A stretch of DNA of 64,000 nt from Eubacteriaceae bacterium ES3. Lineage in GTDB: Bacteria; Bacillota; Clostridia; Eubacteriales; Eubacteriaceae. The stretch covers positions 1,234,680 through 1,298,679 of the forward strand of contig CP130741.1 in the NCBI GenBank assembly GCA_030586155.1, written 5' to 3'. Below the pieces are notes generated by a model that did no database searches, was not told the origin of the DNA, and saw nothing but the letters and a program-made list of their open reading frames with translations. How positions within the stretch are numbered: the stretch's first letter is position 1; every line of letters starts with the position of its first letter. Below are positions 44,820 to 55,100 of this stretch, piece by piece. A program made the translations under genes and the position numbers.

Positions 44820-44872
44820 AAGTTATCGAGGACTTATGTCATCAGATAAAGTTATAGAAAGGGGGAAATAAA

Positions 44873-45118
44873 ATGGCAGTAAAAATCAGATTAAAGAGAA
44901 TGGGTAAAAAGAAAAAACCTTTTTATAGAATCGTTGTCGCTGATTCACGAGCACCTCGTGATGGAAAATTCATCGAGGAAATTGGTTACTACAATCCATG
45001 TGTTGAACCAAATATTGTAAAAGTTGATGCTGAAAAGGCGAAATCATGGTTGGCAAATGGTGCTAAACCAACAGATACTGTAAAATATTTACTGAAACAA
45101 GAAAGCGTTATCGAGTAG
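44873..45118 (+). CDS. rpsP: 30S ribosomal protein S16
   Basis: This 81-residue protein starts [19 protein letters not shown], the S16 hallmark, and contains [22 protein letters not shown] precedes the ATG. It follows ffh and precedes khpA in the conserved ribosome-maturation block. Confidence 0.97.
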   Translation: MAVKIRLKRMGKKKKPFYRIVVADSRAPRDGKFIEEIGYYNPCVEPNIVKVDAEKAKSWLANGAKPTDTVKYLLKQESVIE

Positions 45119-45133
45119 GAACAGGAGGTTATG

Positions 45134-45364
45134 ATGAAAGAACTTGTAGAAATTATTGCAAAGTCTCTGGTTGATCATCCCGAGGAAGTATCTGTGACGG
45201 AAGTAGAAGGTGAACAGTCGATTACTTTAGAACTAAAAGTCGCAAATGATGACATGGGTAAGGTGATAGGAAAACAGGGGCGCATTGCCAAAGCAATTCG
45301 AACCGTCATTAAAGCCGCCGCCACTAAAGAAGATAAACGTGTCATGCTGGAAATTATTCAGTAA
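45134..45364 (+). CDS. khpA: KH-domain RNA-binding protein KhpA (YlqC)
   Basis: This 76-residue single-KH protein has the RNA-binding [15 protein letters not shown] loop. KhpA acts with KhpB as an RNA chaperone. I chose the second of two adjacent ATG codons (45134), which is better spaced from AGGAGGT. A small terminator follows before rimM. Confidence 0.93.
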   Translation: MKELVEIIAKSLVDHPEEVSVTEVEGEQSITLELKVANDDMGKVIGKQGRIAKAIRTVIKAAATKEDKRVMLEIIQ

Positions 45365-45373
45365 GTAAGACAT

Positions 45374-45400
45374 GGGCTGTGCAAACAGCTCTTTTTTTTA
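45374..45400 (+). terminator. Terminator/attenuator between khpA and rimM
   Basis: A 7-bp stem (45374-45380 with 45385-45391) with a GCAA tetraloop is followed by eight T. It may reduce transcription of rimM and trmD relative to rpsP. Confidence 0.75.
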
Positions 45401-45424
45401 TGTAAGTTTTAGAGGAGTAGGAAA

Positions 45425-45934
45425 ATGAGTAAAGATACCATGGTAATTGGCCGTGTTTCAGGTGTTCATGGGATAAAAGGGGAAGTGAAGGTACTGCCGC
45501 TAACTGATGACCATGAACGTTTTTATGCGCTTAAAAAGGTCACTCTTTTAAATCAGAAGTCTAGAAAAGAATTTGTGATAGATTCGTGTCGTCTTCACAA
45601 AAACTCCGTATTGTTGAATCTCAATGGGGTGACAAATAGGAATGCAGCGGAACTACTGATTGGAATGGAAATTATGATTAATCGTGATCAGGCTGTAGAG
45701 TTAAACGAAGACGAATATTTTGTCGAAGATCTCAAGGGGATGGAAGTATTCAATGAACAGGAATTTCTGGGGAAACTTACAGATATTTTGCAGACCGGAG
45801 GAGTCGATGTTTATATGATCAAAGGAAACAAACGGGAATACTGTGTTCCGGCAAGGAAGATATATTTCGTGAATTTTGATTTTGCAAACAATCGGATCGA
45901 AGCAAATATACCAAAGGAAATTCTGGAAATATGA
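45425..45934 (+). CDS. rimM: Ribosome maturation factor RimM
   Basis: This 169-residue 30S-assembly factor binds S19. The N-terminal barrel has IGRVSGVHGIKGEVKVLPLTD. A PRC-barrel domain follows, with EYFVEDLKGMEV and ending in REYCVPARKIYF. It overlaps trmD by 4 bases, a coupled pair. Confidence 0.95.
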   Translation: MSKDTMVIGRVSGVHGIKGEVKVLPLTDDHERFYALKKVTLLNQKSRKEFVIDSCRLHKNSVLLNLNGVTNRNAAELLIGMEIMINRDQAVELNEDEYFVEDLKGMEVFNEQEFLGKLTDILQTGGVDVYMIKGNKREYCVPARKIYFVNFDFANNRIEANIPKEILEI

Positions 45935-46626
45935 AATACTATTTTTTAACGCTTTTTCCTGAAATTTTTGAAACATATTTTTCATCAGGTATGATGAAGA
46001 AGGCTATTGAAAAAGGGATTGTTGAAATTGAAGTAATTAATATTCGTGATTTTTCCGGTAATAAACATTTAAAAGTTGACGATACACCTTATGGCGGGGG
46101 AGCAGGAATGGTGATGGCTGCACCGCCAATTGCCGCAGCGTTAAAGAGTATTGAAGCATATGAAAGAATTCCAGTTATTTATCCTACTCCAGGAGGGAAG
46201 CCTTTTCAGCAGAAGGACAGTCAGGAACTGGCTGATAATCAGGCACTTATTTTTATTTGTGGACACTACGAAGGGATTGATCAAAGAGTTGTCGATCAGT
46301 ATGTGGATTTGCAATTCTCTTTGGGTGATTATGTTTTGACAGGTGGAGAACTTCCGGCAATAACGATTGCTGATGCTGTTTCCAGACACCTAAAGGACTT
46401 TTTGGGGAATGCTGATAGTCTTGAAGAAGAATCATTTGAATCGGGTCTGCTGGAATATCCCCAATATACAAAGCCGAGGCAGTTTGAGGGGCTTGATGTA
46501 CCTGAGATTCTGTTATCTGGACATCATGCTGAGATTAAAAAGTGGCGGTTAGGTAAAGCTATAGAAAAAACTAAAAAGGTCAGACCGGATCTCTATCAAA
46601 AATATAAAAAAAAGCTTGCTAAATAA
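45931..46626 (+). CDS. trmD: tRNA (guanine-N1)-methyltransferase TrmD
   Basis: This 231-residue SPOUT methyltransferase modifies G37 of tRNAs. The YGGGAGMVMAAPP stretch, the knot loop SLGDYVLTGGELPA and ESGLLEYPQYTKP are all present. Its ATG lies within the end of rimM. Confidence 0.97.
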   Translation: MKYYFLTLFPEIFETYFSSGMMKKAIEKGIVEIEVINIRDFSGNKHLKVDDTPYGGGAGMVMAAPPIAAALKSIEAYERIPVIYPTPGGKPFQQKDSQELADNQALIFICGHYEGIDQRVVDQYVDLQFSLGDYVLTGGELPAITIADAVSRHLKDFLGNADSLEEESFESGLLEYPQYTKPRQFEGLDVPEILLSGHHAEIKKWRLGKAIEKTKKVRPDLYQKYKKKLAK

Positions 46627-46644
46627 AGAACTAGAAGGTATAAT
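46616..46644 (+). promoter_or_regulatory. Putative promoter of rplS
   Basis: TTGCTA (46616-46621) and TATAAT (46639-46644) are separated by 17 bases, giving a leader of about 70 bases before rplS. Confidence 0.65.
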
Positions 46645-46720
46645 TTATTAGTATGTTAAAAAGTGATGGTCCAATGTACAAGAGTATAAGAACATCGAAA
46701 ATCGATTTAAGGAGAAATAA

Positions 46721-47065
46721 ATGGATATCATTAAGAAAATTGAACAGGAAAACATGAAGGAGCAGGCTCCCCAGTTTAATGTAGGGGATACAGTTAAAGT
46801 TCATGTGAAAATCGTAGAAGGTAAAACTGAACGAATTCAGATTTTTGAAGGTGTAGTTTTAAAGAAACAAAATGGCGGAATTAGCCAGACTTTTACTGTC
46901 AGAAAAATTTCTTATGGTGTTGGTGTTGAAAGAACTTTCCTGATGCACTCACCTAAAATTGAAAAAGTCGATGTTGTTCGACGCGGTAAGGTAAGAAGAG
47001 CTAAACTTAATTATCTGCGCGATCGTGTTGGTAAAGCGGCTAAAGTTAAAGAAAAAAGAGCGTAA
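46721..47065 (+). CDS. rplS: 50S ribosomal protein L19
   Basis: This 114-residue protein shows L19 landmarks [20 protein letters not shown] and [16 protein letters not shown], with a basic C-terminus. AAGGAGA precedes the ATG and a terminator follows. Confidence 0.97.
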   Translation: MDIIKKIEQENMKEQAPQFNVGDTVKVHVKIVEGKTERIQIFEGVVLKKQNGGISQTFTVRKISYGVGVERTFLMHSPKIEKVDVVRRGKVRRAKLNYLRDRVGKAAKVKEKRA

Positions 47066-47068
47066 TTC

Positions 47069-47092
47069 AGAGGCTATCAGGCCTCTTTTTTT
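47069..47092 (+). terminator. Terminator after rplS
   Basis: A 6-bp stem (AGAGGC with GCCTCT) and a 6-base loop run into seven T. Confidence 0.85.
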
Positions 47093-47120
47093 GGCTAAAG
47101 TTCTTTTAGAGGTGATATAA

Positions 47121-47645
47121 ATGAGCGAAGAAAAAAACAGTAAAATGGAAATCAGAGAATGGGTGCAGTCAGCACTAATTGCGATAATTCTGGCATTTAT
47201 TATTAAAATGTTTTTATTCGATTTTGTTATGGTTCAGGGTTCTTCTATGTTTCCGACACTAGAAGAAGGGGATCGCCTGATCGTCAATAAAATCGGTTAT
47301 CTGATTGGCGAACCTGATTATGAAGATATTGTGATTCTAAGCTATACGGATAGTATCGAATATGTTAAAAGAGTGATTGCTAAAGGTGGAGACACAATTG
47401 CAATTAAAGATATGGTTGTCTATCTAAATGGAGAACCACTTGAGGAGGATTACATCAATACTGACCCCTATGAAGATTTTTCAGAAGTGACGGTTCCAGA
47501 AGGCAAGTATTTTGTTATGGGAGATAACCGTGCAAATAGTTCTGATAGCCGTTATCAGTCTCTGGGTTTTGTGGATGAGGATGACATTGATGGGAAAGTA
47601 TTTTTTAGGCTATGGCCTTTTAATAAGATTGGGTTTGTCGAATGA
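47121..47645 (+). CDS. lepB: Signal peptidase I
   Basis: This 174-residue membrane protease has one N-terminal transmembrane helix (~14-33), the catalytic serine (about Ser42) in QGSSMFPTLEEGD, the general-base lysine (about Lys83) in YVKRVIAKGGD, and the closing GDNRANSSDSR box. It removes signal peptides outside the membrane. It overlaps rbgA by 4 bases. Confidence 0.96.
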   Translation: MSEEKNSKMEIREWVQSALIAIILAFIIKMFLFDFVMVQGSSMFPTLEEGDRLIVNKIGYLIGEPDYEDIVILSYTDSIEYVKRVIAKGGDTIAIKDMVVYLNGEPLEEDYINTDPYEDFSEVTVPEGKYFVMGDNRANSSDSRYQSLGFVDEDDIDGKVFFRLWPFNKIGFVE

Positions 47646-48499
47646 CAATTAAGAATAATGATATTATCCAGTGGTATCCTGGCCATATGGCAAAGGCCAA
47701 TCGGGAAATTAGAGAAAAGCTAAAGCTTATTGATGTAGTGGTGGAAGTTGTGGATGCTCGCCTTCCACTGTCCAGTAAAAATCCTGACATTAATCAATAT
47801 ACAGCGCATAAAAAACACTTATTGCTGCTTAATAAGGCGGACCTTGCTGATCCGGATGTAAGCGAAAAATGGCAAGCTTATTTTTTAGATAAAAAAATGG
47901 CCGATTCGGTTATGCTTTACGATGCTTTTGACCGGAATCAGAAGAACCTTCTTTTAAAAAAAATACATGCGTTAAATTCCAAAAATAAGCCAGTAGTTAA
48001 ATGTCTAATTTGCGGGATCCCCAATGTTGGAAAATCAACTGTTATTAACAGTCTGATTGGAAAAAGAAAAACGCAGATAGGAAATAAACCGGGTGTAACA
48101 AAAGGTCAACAATGGTTAAAGACTGAAGAGGATATTCTTTTATTGGATACACCTGGAATTCTTTGGCCAAAATTTGAAGATCAAATGGTTGGAATTCATC
48201 TAGCCTGGTTGGGATCGATTAAGGATACAATTTTTGAAAAGCAGAATCTAGCTGCTGATCTTCTCCAATATCTTGTAATGTATTACCCCGCTCAGATTGA
48301 GTCTCTTTATAAAGTTTCTTTAAACCAGGGGCCACTATATGAAGTTTTTGATGGGATTGCTAAAAGTCGGGGATTCTTACTGAAGGGTGGAGACTTTGAT
48401 TATGAACGTACCTGTAATCAGATTCTTAATGATTTCAAAAATGGAAAAATTGGCAGAATTACTTTAGAGTTACCTGAAGAAAACAGCGAAGATGCATAA
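47642..48499 (+). CDS. rbgA: Ribosome biogenesis GTPase RbgA (YlqF)
   Basis: This 285-residue circularly permuted GTPase shows the G4 motif (LLNKADL) before G1 (GIPNVGKSTVIN) and G3 (DTPGIL). The N-terminus IQWYPGHMAKANREI is typical. It assists late 50S assembly. Its final codons overlap the stem of a terminator. Confidence 0.96.
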   Translation: MTIKNNDIIQWYPGHMAKANREIREKLKLIDVVVEVVDARLPLSSKNPDINQYTAHKKHLLLLNKADLADPDVSEKWQAYFLDKKMADSVMLYDAFDRNQKNLLLKKIHALNSKNKPVVKCLICGIPNVGKSTVINSLIGKRKTQIGNKPGVTKGQQWLKTEEDILLLDTPGILWPKFEDQMVGIHLAWLGSIKDTIFEKQNLAADLLQYLVMYYPAQIESLYKVSLNQGPLYEVFDGIAKSRGFLLKGGDFDYERTCNQILNDFKNGKIGRITLELPEENSEDA

Positions 48500-48516
48500 C
48501 GTTTCTTCGCTTTTTT
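48486..48516 (+). terminator. Terminator overlapping the rbgA stop codon
   Basis: A 7-bp stem (48486-48492 with 48504-48510) has the rbgA TAA inside its loop and ends in six T. Confidence 0.8.
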
Positions 48517-48541
48517 AATACCCCGATATAAGGAGACGTTT

Positions 48542-49312
48542 ATGGATTTTAAAAGTTACAAAGTAGGCGAAATAAAAGAATTAATAAAAAATATACCCGT
48601 TGAAGAATATGAAAGAGTAATCAATGCTCTAAGTGCTGATTCTAGAGTTTCGGTAAATAAGCTAGGGCTGAGTCTATCAAAGCAAAAGGAAAGGCTCGAG
48701 ATTGAACTCAATCGAATCGATAAATTAAAAGAACTTGAAACAAAGTTAAACGCTCAGGGAGTAACAAGTATAGCTGGAATTGATGAAGTTGGCAGAGGGC
48801 CACTGGCCGGTCCGGTAGTTACATGTGCGATTATAATGCCCGCAGAATCAAGGATTATGAATGTCAATGATTCCAAATGTTTGTCAAAAAAAAGGCGGGA
48901 GGAATTAAATAAGATTATTATGGATGAGTGTTTGGATTTTGGCATTGGGATTGCCGATCCAGAAGTGATAGATACAGTTAATATTTTGAACGCCACTAAG
49001 ACGGCAATGTTACTGGCAGTAGGCAATTTAAGCAAAAAACCGGAATTACTTCTGATAGATGCAGTAACACTAGACACTGATATTCCTCAAAAAGGAATTA
49101 TTAAAGGGGATTCCTCTGTTTATGTAATCGCTTGTGCAAGTATTGTTGCTAAAGTTTTCAGAGATAAATTGATGGAAGAATATCATGAAAAGTATCCTGA
49201 GTATGGTTTTGATAAAAATATGGGATATGGAACTGCTCAACATATTGAGGCAATCAGAAAATATGGACTAACCCCAATTCATCGAGAATCATTTGTCAAG
49301 AATATTGTTTAA
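48542..49312 (+). CDS. rnhB: Ribonuclease HII
   Basis: This 256-residue enzyme cleaves RNA in RNA-DNA hybrids. The catalytic GIDEVGRGPLAGPVV motif starts near residue 80 after an N-terminal extension like that of Bacillus RnhB. The second acidic residue is in LLIDAV and the C-terminal HRESF motif is present. AAGGAGACG precedes the ATG. Confidence 0.96.
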   Translation: MDFKSYKVGEIKELIKNIPVEEYERVINALSADSRVSVNKLGLSLSKQKERLEIELNRIDKLKELETKLNAQGVTSIAGIDEVGRGPLAGPVVTCAIIMPAESRIMNVNDSKCLSKKRREELNKIIMDECLDFGIGIADPEVIDTVNILNATKTAMLLAVGNLSKKPELLLIDAVTLDTDIPQKGIIKGDSSVYVIACASIVAKVFRDKLMEEYHEKYPEYGFDKNMGYGTAQHIEAIRKYGLTPIHRESFVKNIV

Positions 49313-49322
49313 GGAGAATCAG

Positions 49323-49685
49323 TTGAAGACATACAACCGGAAAAAGGGTAATCAGGGAGAAGCTCTGGCAGCGCAGTACTTGATAAATAAGGGCTATCAA
49401 ATCTTAGAAAGTAACTATTTGAAAAAGACCGGAGAAATAGATTTGATTGCTCTAGATAATGAGACAATTATCTTTATTGAAGTAAAATATAGAGATAATC
49501 TTGATTTTGGATATCCCCGAGAAGCGGTAACCAGAAATAAACAGAAAAAAATTTTAAAAACAGCGCTATGGTATATAAAAGAAAAGAGTTTAGATATGTT
49601 CGGTTTTCGATTTGATGTAATTGAGATATATTTTGAAAATAGTGAACAGATTATTAATCATTTTGAGAATGCCTTTACATACTAA
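49323..49685 (+). CDS. yraN: YraN (UPF0102) endonuclease-like protein
   Basis: This 120-residue protein has the restriction-endonuclease-like core KGNQGEALAAQYL, KKTGEIDLIA and IIFIEVKYR. The family follows rnhB in many genomes and is inferred to act in DNA processing. I placed the start at TTG 49323, six bases after AGGAG; the longer frame to 49293 runs into rnhB. Confidence 0.88.
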   Translation: MKTYNRKKGNQGEALAAQYLINKGYQILESNYLKKTGEIDLIALDNETIIFIEVKYRDNLDFGYPREAVTRNKQKKILKTALWYIKEKSLDMFGFRFDVIEIYFENSEQIINHFENAFTY

Positions 49686-49747
49686 AAAACCAGCAAAATT
49701 CATGGCTGACATTTAACATCATCGTCATAAGCGCCATGAAAAGCTGG
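49684..49747 (-). terminator. Long-loop hairpin, probable minus-strand terminator
   Basis: Two stacked stems (49690-49694 with 49743-49747; 49699-49706 with 49733-49740) are split by an A-rich internal loop and close a 26-base loop. On the minus strand the structure is followed by six T, so it would terminate the MazG-like gene. Confidence 0.5.
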
Positions 49748-49760
49748 TCGATAGGAAAAA

Positions 49761-50081
49761 TTATTGTCCGTCATCAACTGAGATAAGATAAACGCGATTA
49801 GAATAAGTTCCTTTGTTTTCTTTATTTTGCAGTTTTAAGTAGTCAATATGAAGCGGTTCATAATCGTAAGTTTCAACAATGGCATGCAAGAGCTCATAAA
49901 TATCTGACAATTCATCTTCAGATGGCTTATTCGAAAAAATTTGTGCCTTTTCAATGAGTTTTTCCTTTAGAGCATCTTTGATTTCAGAATCTCCCAATAC
50001 CTTATATTCACAGGTACGACCGCTTTCTTTAATAATTTGTGGGATTTTATCCCGAACAAGCTTATTGTATTCAACTTTCAT
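49761..50081 (-). CDS. MazG-like/phosphoribosyl-ATP pyrophosphohydrolase-like protein
   Basis: The 106 residues start MKVEYNKLVRDKIPQIIKESG, a pattern of small all-alpha NTP pyrophosphatase-like proteins. ELSDIYELLHAIVETY resembles their metal-binding helix, although the classic EExxExxD is only partly visible. A house-cleaning nucleotide hydrolase role is inferred. The start at 50081 lies 6 bases after GAGGTG on the minus strand. Confidence 0.7.
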   Translation of the reverse strand: MKVEYNKLVRDKIPQIIKESGRTCEYKVLGDSEIKDALKEKLIEKAQIFSNKPSEDELSDIYELLHAIVETYDYEPLHIDYLKLQNKENKGTYSNRVYLISVDDGQ

Positions 50082-50296
50082 ATTCATCACCTCGTGTTAT
50101 ATATGCCCTAATTTTAGAAAATTAAACATAAAAAAAACTTAAAAGAATAAAGCAATAAATGCTCTATAATAAATTTTACTTGTTAATGTCTGGATTTTTT
50201 GCTTTATTTAAGCTATAATCTATATGAAGGTAAGGTTCTTTACAGATAAACTGTTAAAGGCCTTTCTTTTATGTTTACAATCTATGGAGGAAGTTA

Positions 50297-51895
50297 ATGA
50301 TCACAGTATCTGATTTAAGTCTTAATTTTAGTGGAACAAACTTATTTTCAAATGTCAATATAAAGTTCACACCTGGAAATTGTTATGGTGTAATTGGTGC
50401 AAATGGTGCCGGAAAATCAACATTTTTAAAAATTCTGTCAGGCGAACTGGAGCCAAGTACCGGAAGTGTCAGTTATCCAGATCACCTAAGAATGTCTGTC
50501 CTGAAACAGGACCATTATGCATTCGACGATTATACTGTACTTGATACAATTATTATGGGTAATGCCCGTTTATATCAGGTAATGAAAGAAAAAGATGCTA
50601 TTTATATGAAAGAGGATTTTTCTGATGAAGATGGTATAAAAGCCGGTGAACTAGAAGGTGAATTTGCAGATATGGGTGGATGGGAAGCCGAATCTGATGC
50701 CTCAAGAATGCTTCAGGGATTAGGGCTTGATAAAGAAATTCTAGATTTGCAGATGGGCGGATTAAACGGGAATGAAAAAGTAAAAGTATTATTAGCCCAA
50801 GCTTTATTTGGAAAGCCTGAAATCCTGTTACTCGATGAACCGACAAATCATTTAGACATCCAGGCGGTTGATTGGCTGGAAGAATTTTTAATGGATTATG
50901 AAGGTACTGTGATCGTTGTTTCACATGACCGATATTTTTTAAATGATGTATGTACGCATATTGTTGATATCGATTTTGCTAAAATAAAAGTCTATGTGGG
51001 TAACTATGATTTCTGGTATGAATCCAGCCAATTAGTCCAAAGAATGATTAAAGATCAAAACAAGAAAAACGAAGATAAGATAAAAGAACTGCAAAATTTT
51101 ATTGCTCGTTTTTCAGCCAATAAGTCTAAATCAAAACAGGCGACATCACGAAAGAAATTGATTGATAAACTGAGTGTAGAAGAAATGCCGGCTTCTTCAA
51201 GAAAATATCCCTGGGTTGGATTTAATATCGATCGGGAACCAGGAAAAGAAATTCTTTCAGTTGAAGGTCTGTCAAAAACAATCGATGGGGTTAAAGTCCT
51301 CAATAATGTTAGTTTTAGGGTAAATAAAGGTGATAAAATCGCATTTGTTGGAGATAATGAACTGGCAATGACTACCTTATTTAAAATACTGATGGAAGAA
51401 ATCGAACCAGATGAAGGTCAATTCAAGTGGGGGGTTAGTACGAGTCAATCATATTTCCCTAAAGATAACTCGTCATATTTCAATGGATGCAGCTTAAATA
51501 TTTGTCAGTGGTTGCAGCAATACACCGAAGAAATAACAGAAACCTATATACGAGGATTTTTAGGCAGAATGCTTTTTTCTGGAGATGATATTTATAAAGA
51601 AGTACAGGTTTTATCTGGTGGTGAGAAAGTTCGGTGTATGTTGTCAAGAATGATGATGTACGGGTCAAATGTTCTAGTATTGGATCAGCCTACTAATCAC
51701 CTTGATCTTGAATCGATCACGGCGGTTAATAATGGATTAATTGATTTTAAGGGAATTATTCTTTTTGCCAGTCACGATCACCAGTTTATGCAGACAGTGG
51801 CAAATAGAATTATTGAGCTCAATGAAGAAGGAATTACCGATAGATTGTCAACTTATGACGAATTTATAGCTTTTAAAAAGGAAAATTTGTTGTAG
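50297..51895 (+). CDS. ABC-F family ATPase with one degenerate nucleotide site
   Basis: This 532-residue tandem-ABC protein has no membrane segment. NBD1 has Walker A GANGAGKST, a non-canonical signature LNGNEK and Walker B LLLDEPTNHLD. An ABC-F-type linker (~240-310) follows. NBD2 has a degenerate Walker A (GDNELAMTT, lysine replaced by methionine), a normal signature LSGGEKVR and a Walker B LVLDQPTNHLD with glutamine for the catalytic glutamate. In a head-to-tail pair, site 1 is canonical and site 2 is degenerate in all three motifs. It resembles the YkpA/YbiT branch, whose members act on ribosomes. GGAGG precedes the ATG. Confidence 0.88.
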   Translation: MITVSDLSLNFSGTNLFSNVNIKFTPGNCYGVIGANGAGKSTFLKILSGELEPSTGSVSYPDHLRMSVLKQDHYAFDDYTVLDTIIMGNARLYQVMKEKDAIYMKEDFSDEDGIKAGELEGEFADMGGWEAESDASRMLQGLGLDKEILDLQMGGLNGNEKVKVLLAQALFGKPEILLLDEPTNHLDIQAVDWLEEFLMDYEGTVIVVSHDRYFLNDVCTHIVDIDFAKIKVYVGNYDFWYESSQLVQRMIKDQNKKNEDKIKELQNFIARFSANKSKSKQATSRKKLIDKLSVEEMPASSRKYPWVGFNIDREPGKEILSVEGLSKTIDGVKVLNNVSFRVNKGDKIAFVGDNELAMTTLFKILMEEIEPDEGQFKWGVSTSQSYFPKDNSSYFNGCSLNICQWLQQYTEEITETYIRGFLGRMLFSGDDIYKEVQVLSGGEKVRCMLSRMMMYGSNVLVLDQPTNHLDLESITAVNNGLIDFKGIILFASHDHQFMQTVANRIIELNEEGITDRLSTYDEFIAFKKENLL

Positions 51896-51934
51896 AAATG
51901 CACAATATAATTAATTGAAAATTAGTAATATATT

Positions 51935-51979
51935 AACCACTACAGATAAAAATTTATGAATCAGTAGTGGTTTTGTTTA
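51935..51979 (+). terminator. Terminator after the ABC-F gene
   Basis: A 9-bp stem (51935-51943 with 51964-51972) with a 20-base loop is followed by a T-rich tail. Confidence 0.7.
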
Positions 51980-52110
51980 TTTATTGAAAATATGTCCATA
52001 AAGTGTAGTGAACTTATAAATCGCAGGCGAGACTTGTAAATCTATTATTGAGAAATTGTAGGTTGTTAGTAGTCATTTAATATAAGATGCATAGTGATTA
52101 GAGGTAAGCG

Positions 52111-55100
52111 ATGAAAAATACAGTGAGGCAGCTTGGCGATAAAAACCGGGACTGGCTGATTTCTGCCCTAAAAAGCGCAGGTGATGCAATTCTAACAGCG
52201 AATAGAGACGGTTTAATTGATTTTGTTAATAATGAGGCTGTTAATATTTTAGGAAAATCATATGACGTGTTAAATAAGCGACTGATTTTTGATGAAATAC
52301 AAATTTTTAATGAGCTGGATAAGCCAGTAATTCTTTTTCCGGAAAAGAATTTTGAAAAAAATTTTAGCTTGCCCAGAGGTGCCTATTTTTTGGATAAAAA
52401 TGGGGGAAAACATTATGTTTCGGCTCGCAGTTCATTTCTTCAATCAGATGAAGGTGAATTCTACGGATATATAATTGTTTTTCGTGAAATCACTCAAATC
52501 GTGGTCAAGAAAAAAGAAGTTGATCGTGAGCGGCTAAAACTTTTAAAAATATTTGATATTCTACCTAATGGAATGATAAGCATTGATAAAAAGTGTGAAA
52601 TAATTGATGTCAATCAGTCCTTTCTTAAAATATTCAATTTATCTAAGAAACCTGAAAAGGGAAGTAAATTTGGTGATGTGATTGCTTGTGTTAATAGTGA
52701 AGCAGAGGGGTGTGGCGCATCAGCTAATTGCACAAATTGTAATGCAAGAAAGGCTTTCACAGAGATAATCAACGAAAAAGAAATTATTGAAAACCAACGT
52801 GTTGAAATGGATATCAGAAGAAATGGACTTATTTCTACAATAATCTTGAGTTTAAATCTTACCAGACTAGAATTTAAATATGATATAGATTATATTGTTA
52901 CGATTGAAGATATTACCAAACGAATTAAGTATCAGGAGGATTTAAAAAGTGCTCGTGCTGAAAGTCTAAGACTGCTGGATTCTCTACCAGTTATGGTTTA
53001 CCGCTTAGATAGACAATTTCAGTGTGATTTTATAAACCTGACTTTTAAGTCTGTTTTTCCGATTGATGAGGGTTCCTTCATTTCCAGTTTAAAAGAGCGT
53101 ATGAATAAAGAAGATTATCACAAGTTCAGAAATAAACTTTTTAATTCGATTATTAATGAAGCACCTTTCAAGATAAATTTAAAACTATCTCATAAGGGAG
53201 ATGAGAGGTATTTTATCGGAGTGGGTCATCCCTACTATGACGAGCGGAATTGTTACTGCGGTATTGTAGGGTTATTTCTTGATGTAAATGATACAAGAGT
53301 TGCAGAGCGTAATCTTTTAAACAGTCGTCGAAAGTATCAGTTGCTCTTTGACTCGTTAGTCAGCAGTTTTTGCTATTTTAAAGGTATCTATGATGAGCAT
53401 AACATATTACTGGATGCCGAAATTAGAGAATTAAATTTTGCGTCAGAAGAAATATTTGATGTAAAAAAGAATCAGATGATTGGAAAGCGGTTGACAGAAA
53501 TGAGTTTTTTGTCTGAGTCCGATAAATGCAAAGCACTTCACTTTTTTAATAATACCCTGACTACTGGTCAAGAACGCAACCTTATAGAATATTACTTAGA
53601 GGGTTTGAATCGATGGATAGAATATTCGATTTACAGTCCAGAACCCGGATATATAGCCTTATTGGTGACGGATATAGATTCCAAGAAAAGAACTGAGCTA
53701 AAATTAAAACATGCGATGGAGCGGTCTGAAACTGCAAATCGTGCTAAAAGCGAGTTTCTTGCAAACATGAGTCATGAAATTAGAACACCATTGAATGGAA
53801 TTATGGGTATGATCGATTTGACAATGATGGAATCATTATCGGAAGAGCAAAGGGACAACCTGCTGACAGCAAAAGAATGTATTTATTCACTTATTGGAAT
53901 TATTAATGATGTTCTCGATTTTTCAAAGGTTGAAGCTGGTAGATTAATGATTGAAAATCAGGATTTTGACCTGATAGAGTTATTGGAAACTACAGTTAAA
54001 ACCCATAAAATACATGCAACTGAAAAAAATCTTGAATTGAAGATTCATTATCGTTCATTACCTCAGCCGGCTTTACATGGCGATCCCAATCGCATTAAGC
54101 AGATTTTGAATAATTTGATTTCAAATGCTATAAAATTTACTGAAAAAGGCGGAGTTACAATTGTAGTTAATGAAGAATATGCTAGAGAAAGCGTAATCAT
54201 TTTGAATGTAACGGTTGAAGATACAGGTATAGGGATTGAGCCGGAGAATTTTGAATTGCTTTTTAAAAGTTTTACCCAGATTGATGGTTCATATACGCGT
54301 CAGTATGGAGGTACTGGACTGGGACTGGTTATTACTCAGAAGTTGTTGGACATGATGGATGGAAGCATCCGATTTGATAGTGTTCCCAGTCAGGGGAGTC
54401 GCTTTCATATTAAAATCCCTTTGCAAAGCACTCAGATTGGACACAAAATTAAATTCAAGCAGAATCCGCAAATGAGTTTGGAGAATTACCTGGTCTTACT
54501 GGTAGAAGATGATCGGGTCAATCAGATTGTAATAGAAAAAATGCTTTCCAGTTTTGGAATACAAGTAGATACTGCACGTAATGGAAGAGAGGGGATAGAA
54601 AAAGCATATCATCGAAAGTATGATTTGATTTTGATGGATGTTCAGATGCCAATAATGGATGGTATCGAAGCAACTAAAATAATTCGCAATAAGAATAAAG
54701 ATCAGGAATCTTCAAAAAACACTTCAACGCCAATAATTGCATTGACCGCATTTGCATTAGAAGGGGATCAACTCATTTTTAAAAAGAGTGGTATGAATGA
54801 TTATGCATCTAAACCGGTAGAAAGGAATCAATTGTTTCATCTTTTGAGCCAATATCTGGATAATGATGATGAGAATTTAAACGAAGGGGGACATAGCTAT
54901 TCAGAATTAACGACAAAAGAAATATCTTTGACTAAGTCTGATTGCGAAGAAGTAAATGCCTGTTTAACCCAGATTGAGAATTTGTTTGAACAAGAAAATT
55001 ACATTGTCCTTGAAATTATTGCACATCAGTTAAAGGCAATGTTTGAAAAAATGGATGCTCAGGAATTGAAAAGTTTGACATTTAAAATGGAATTGGTGAT

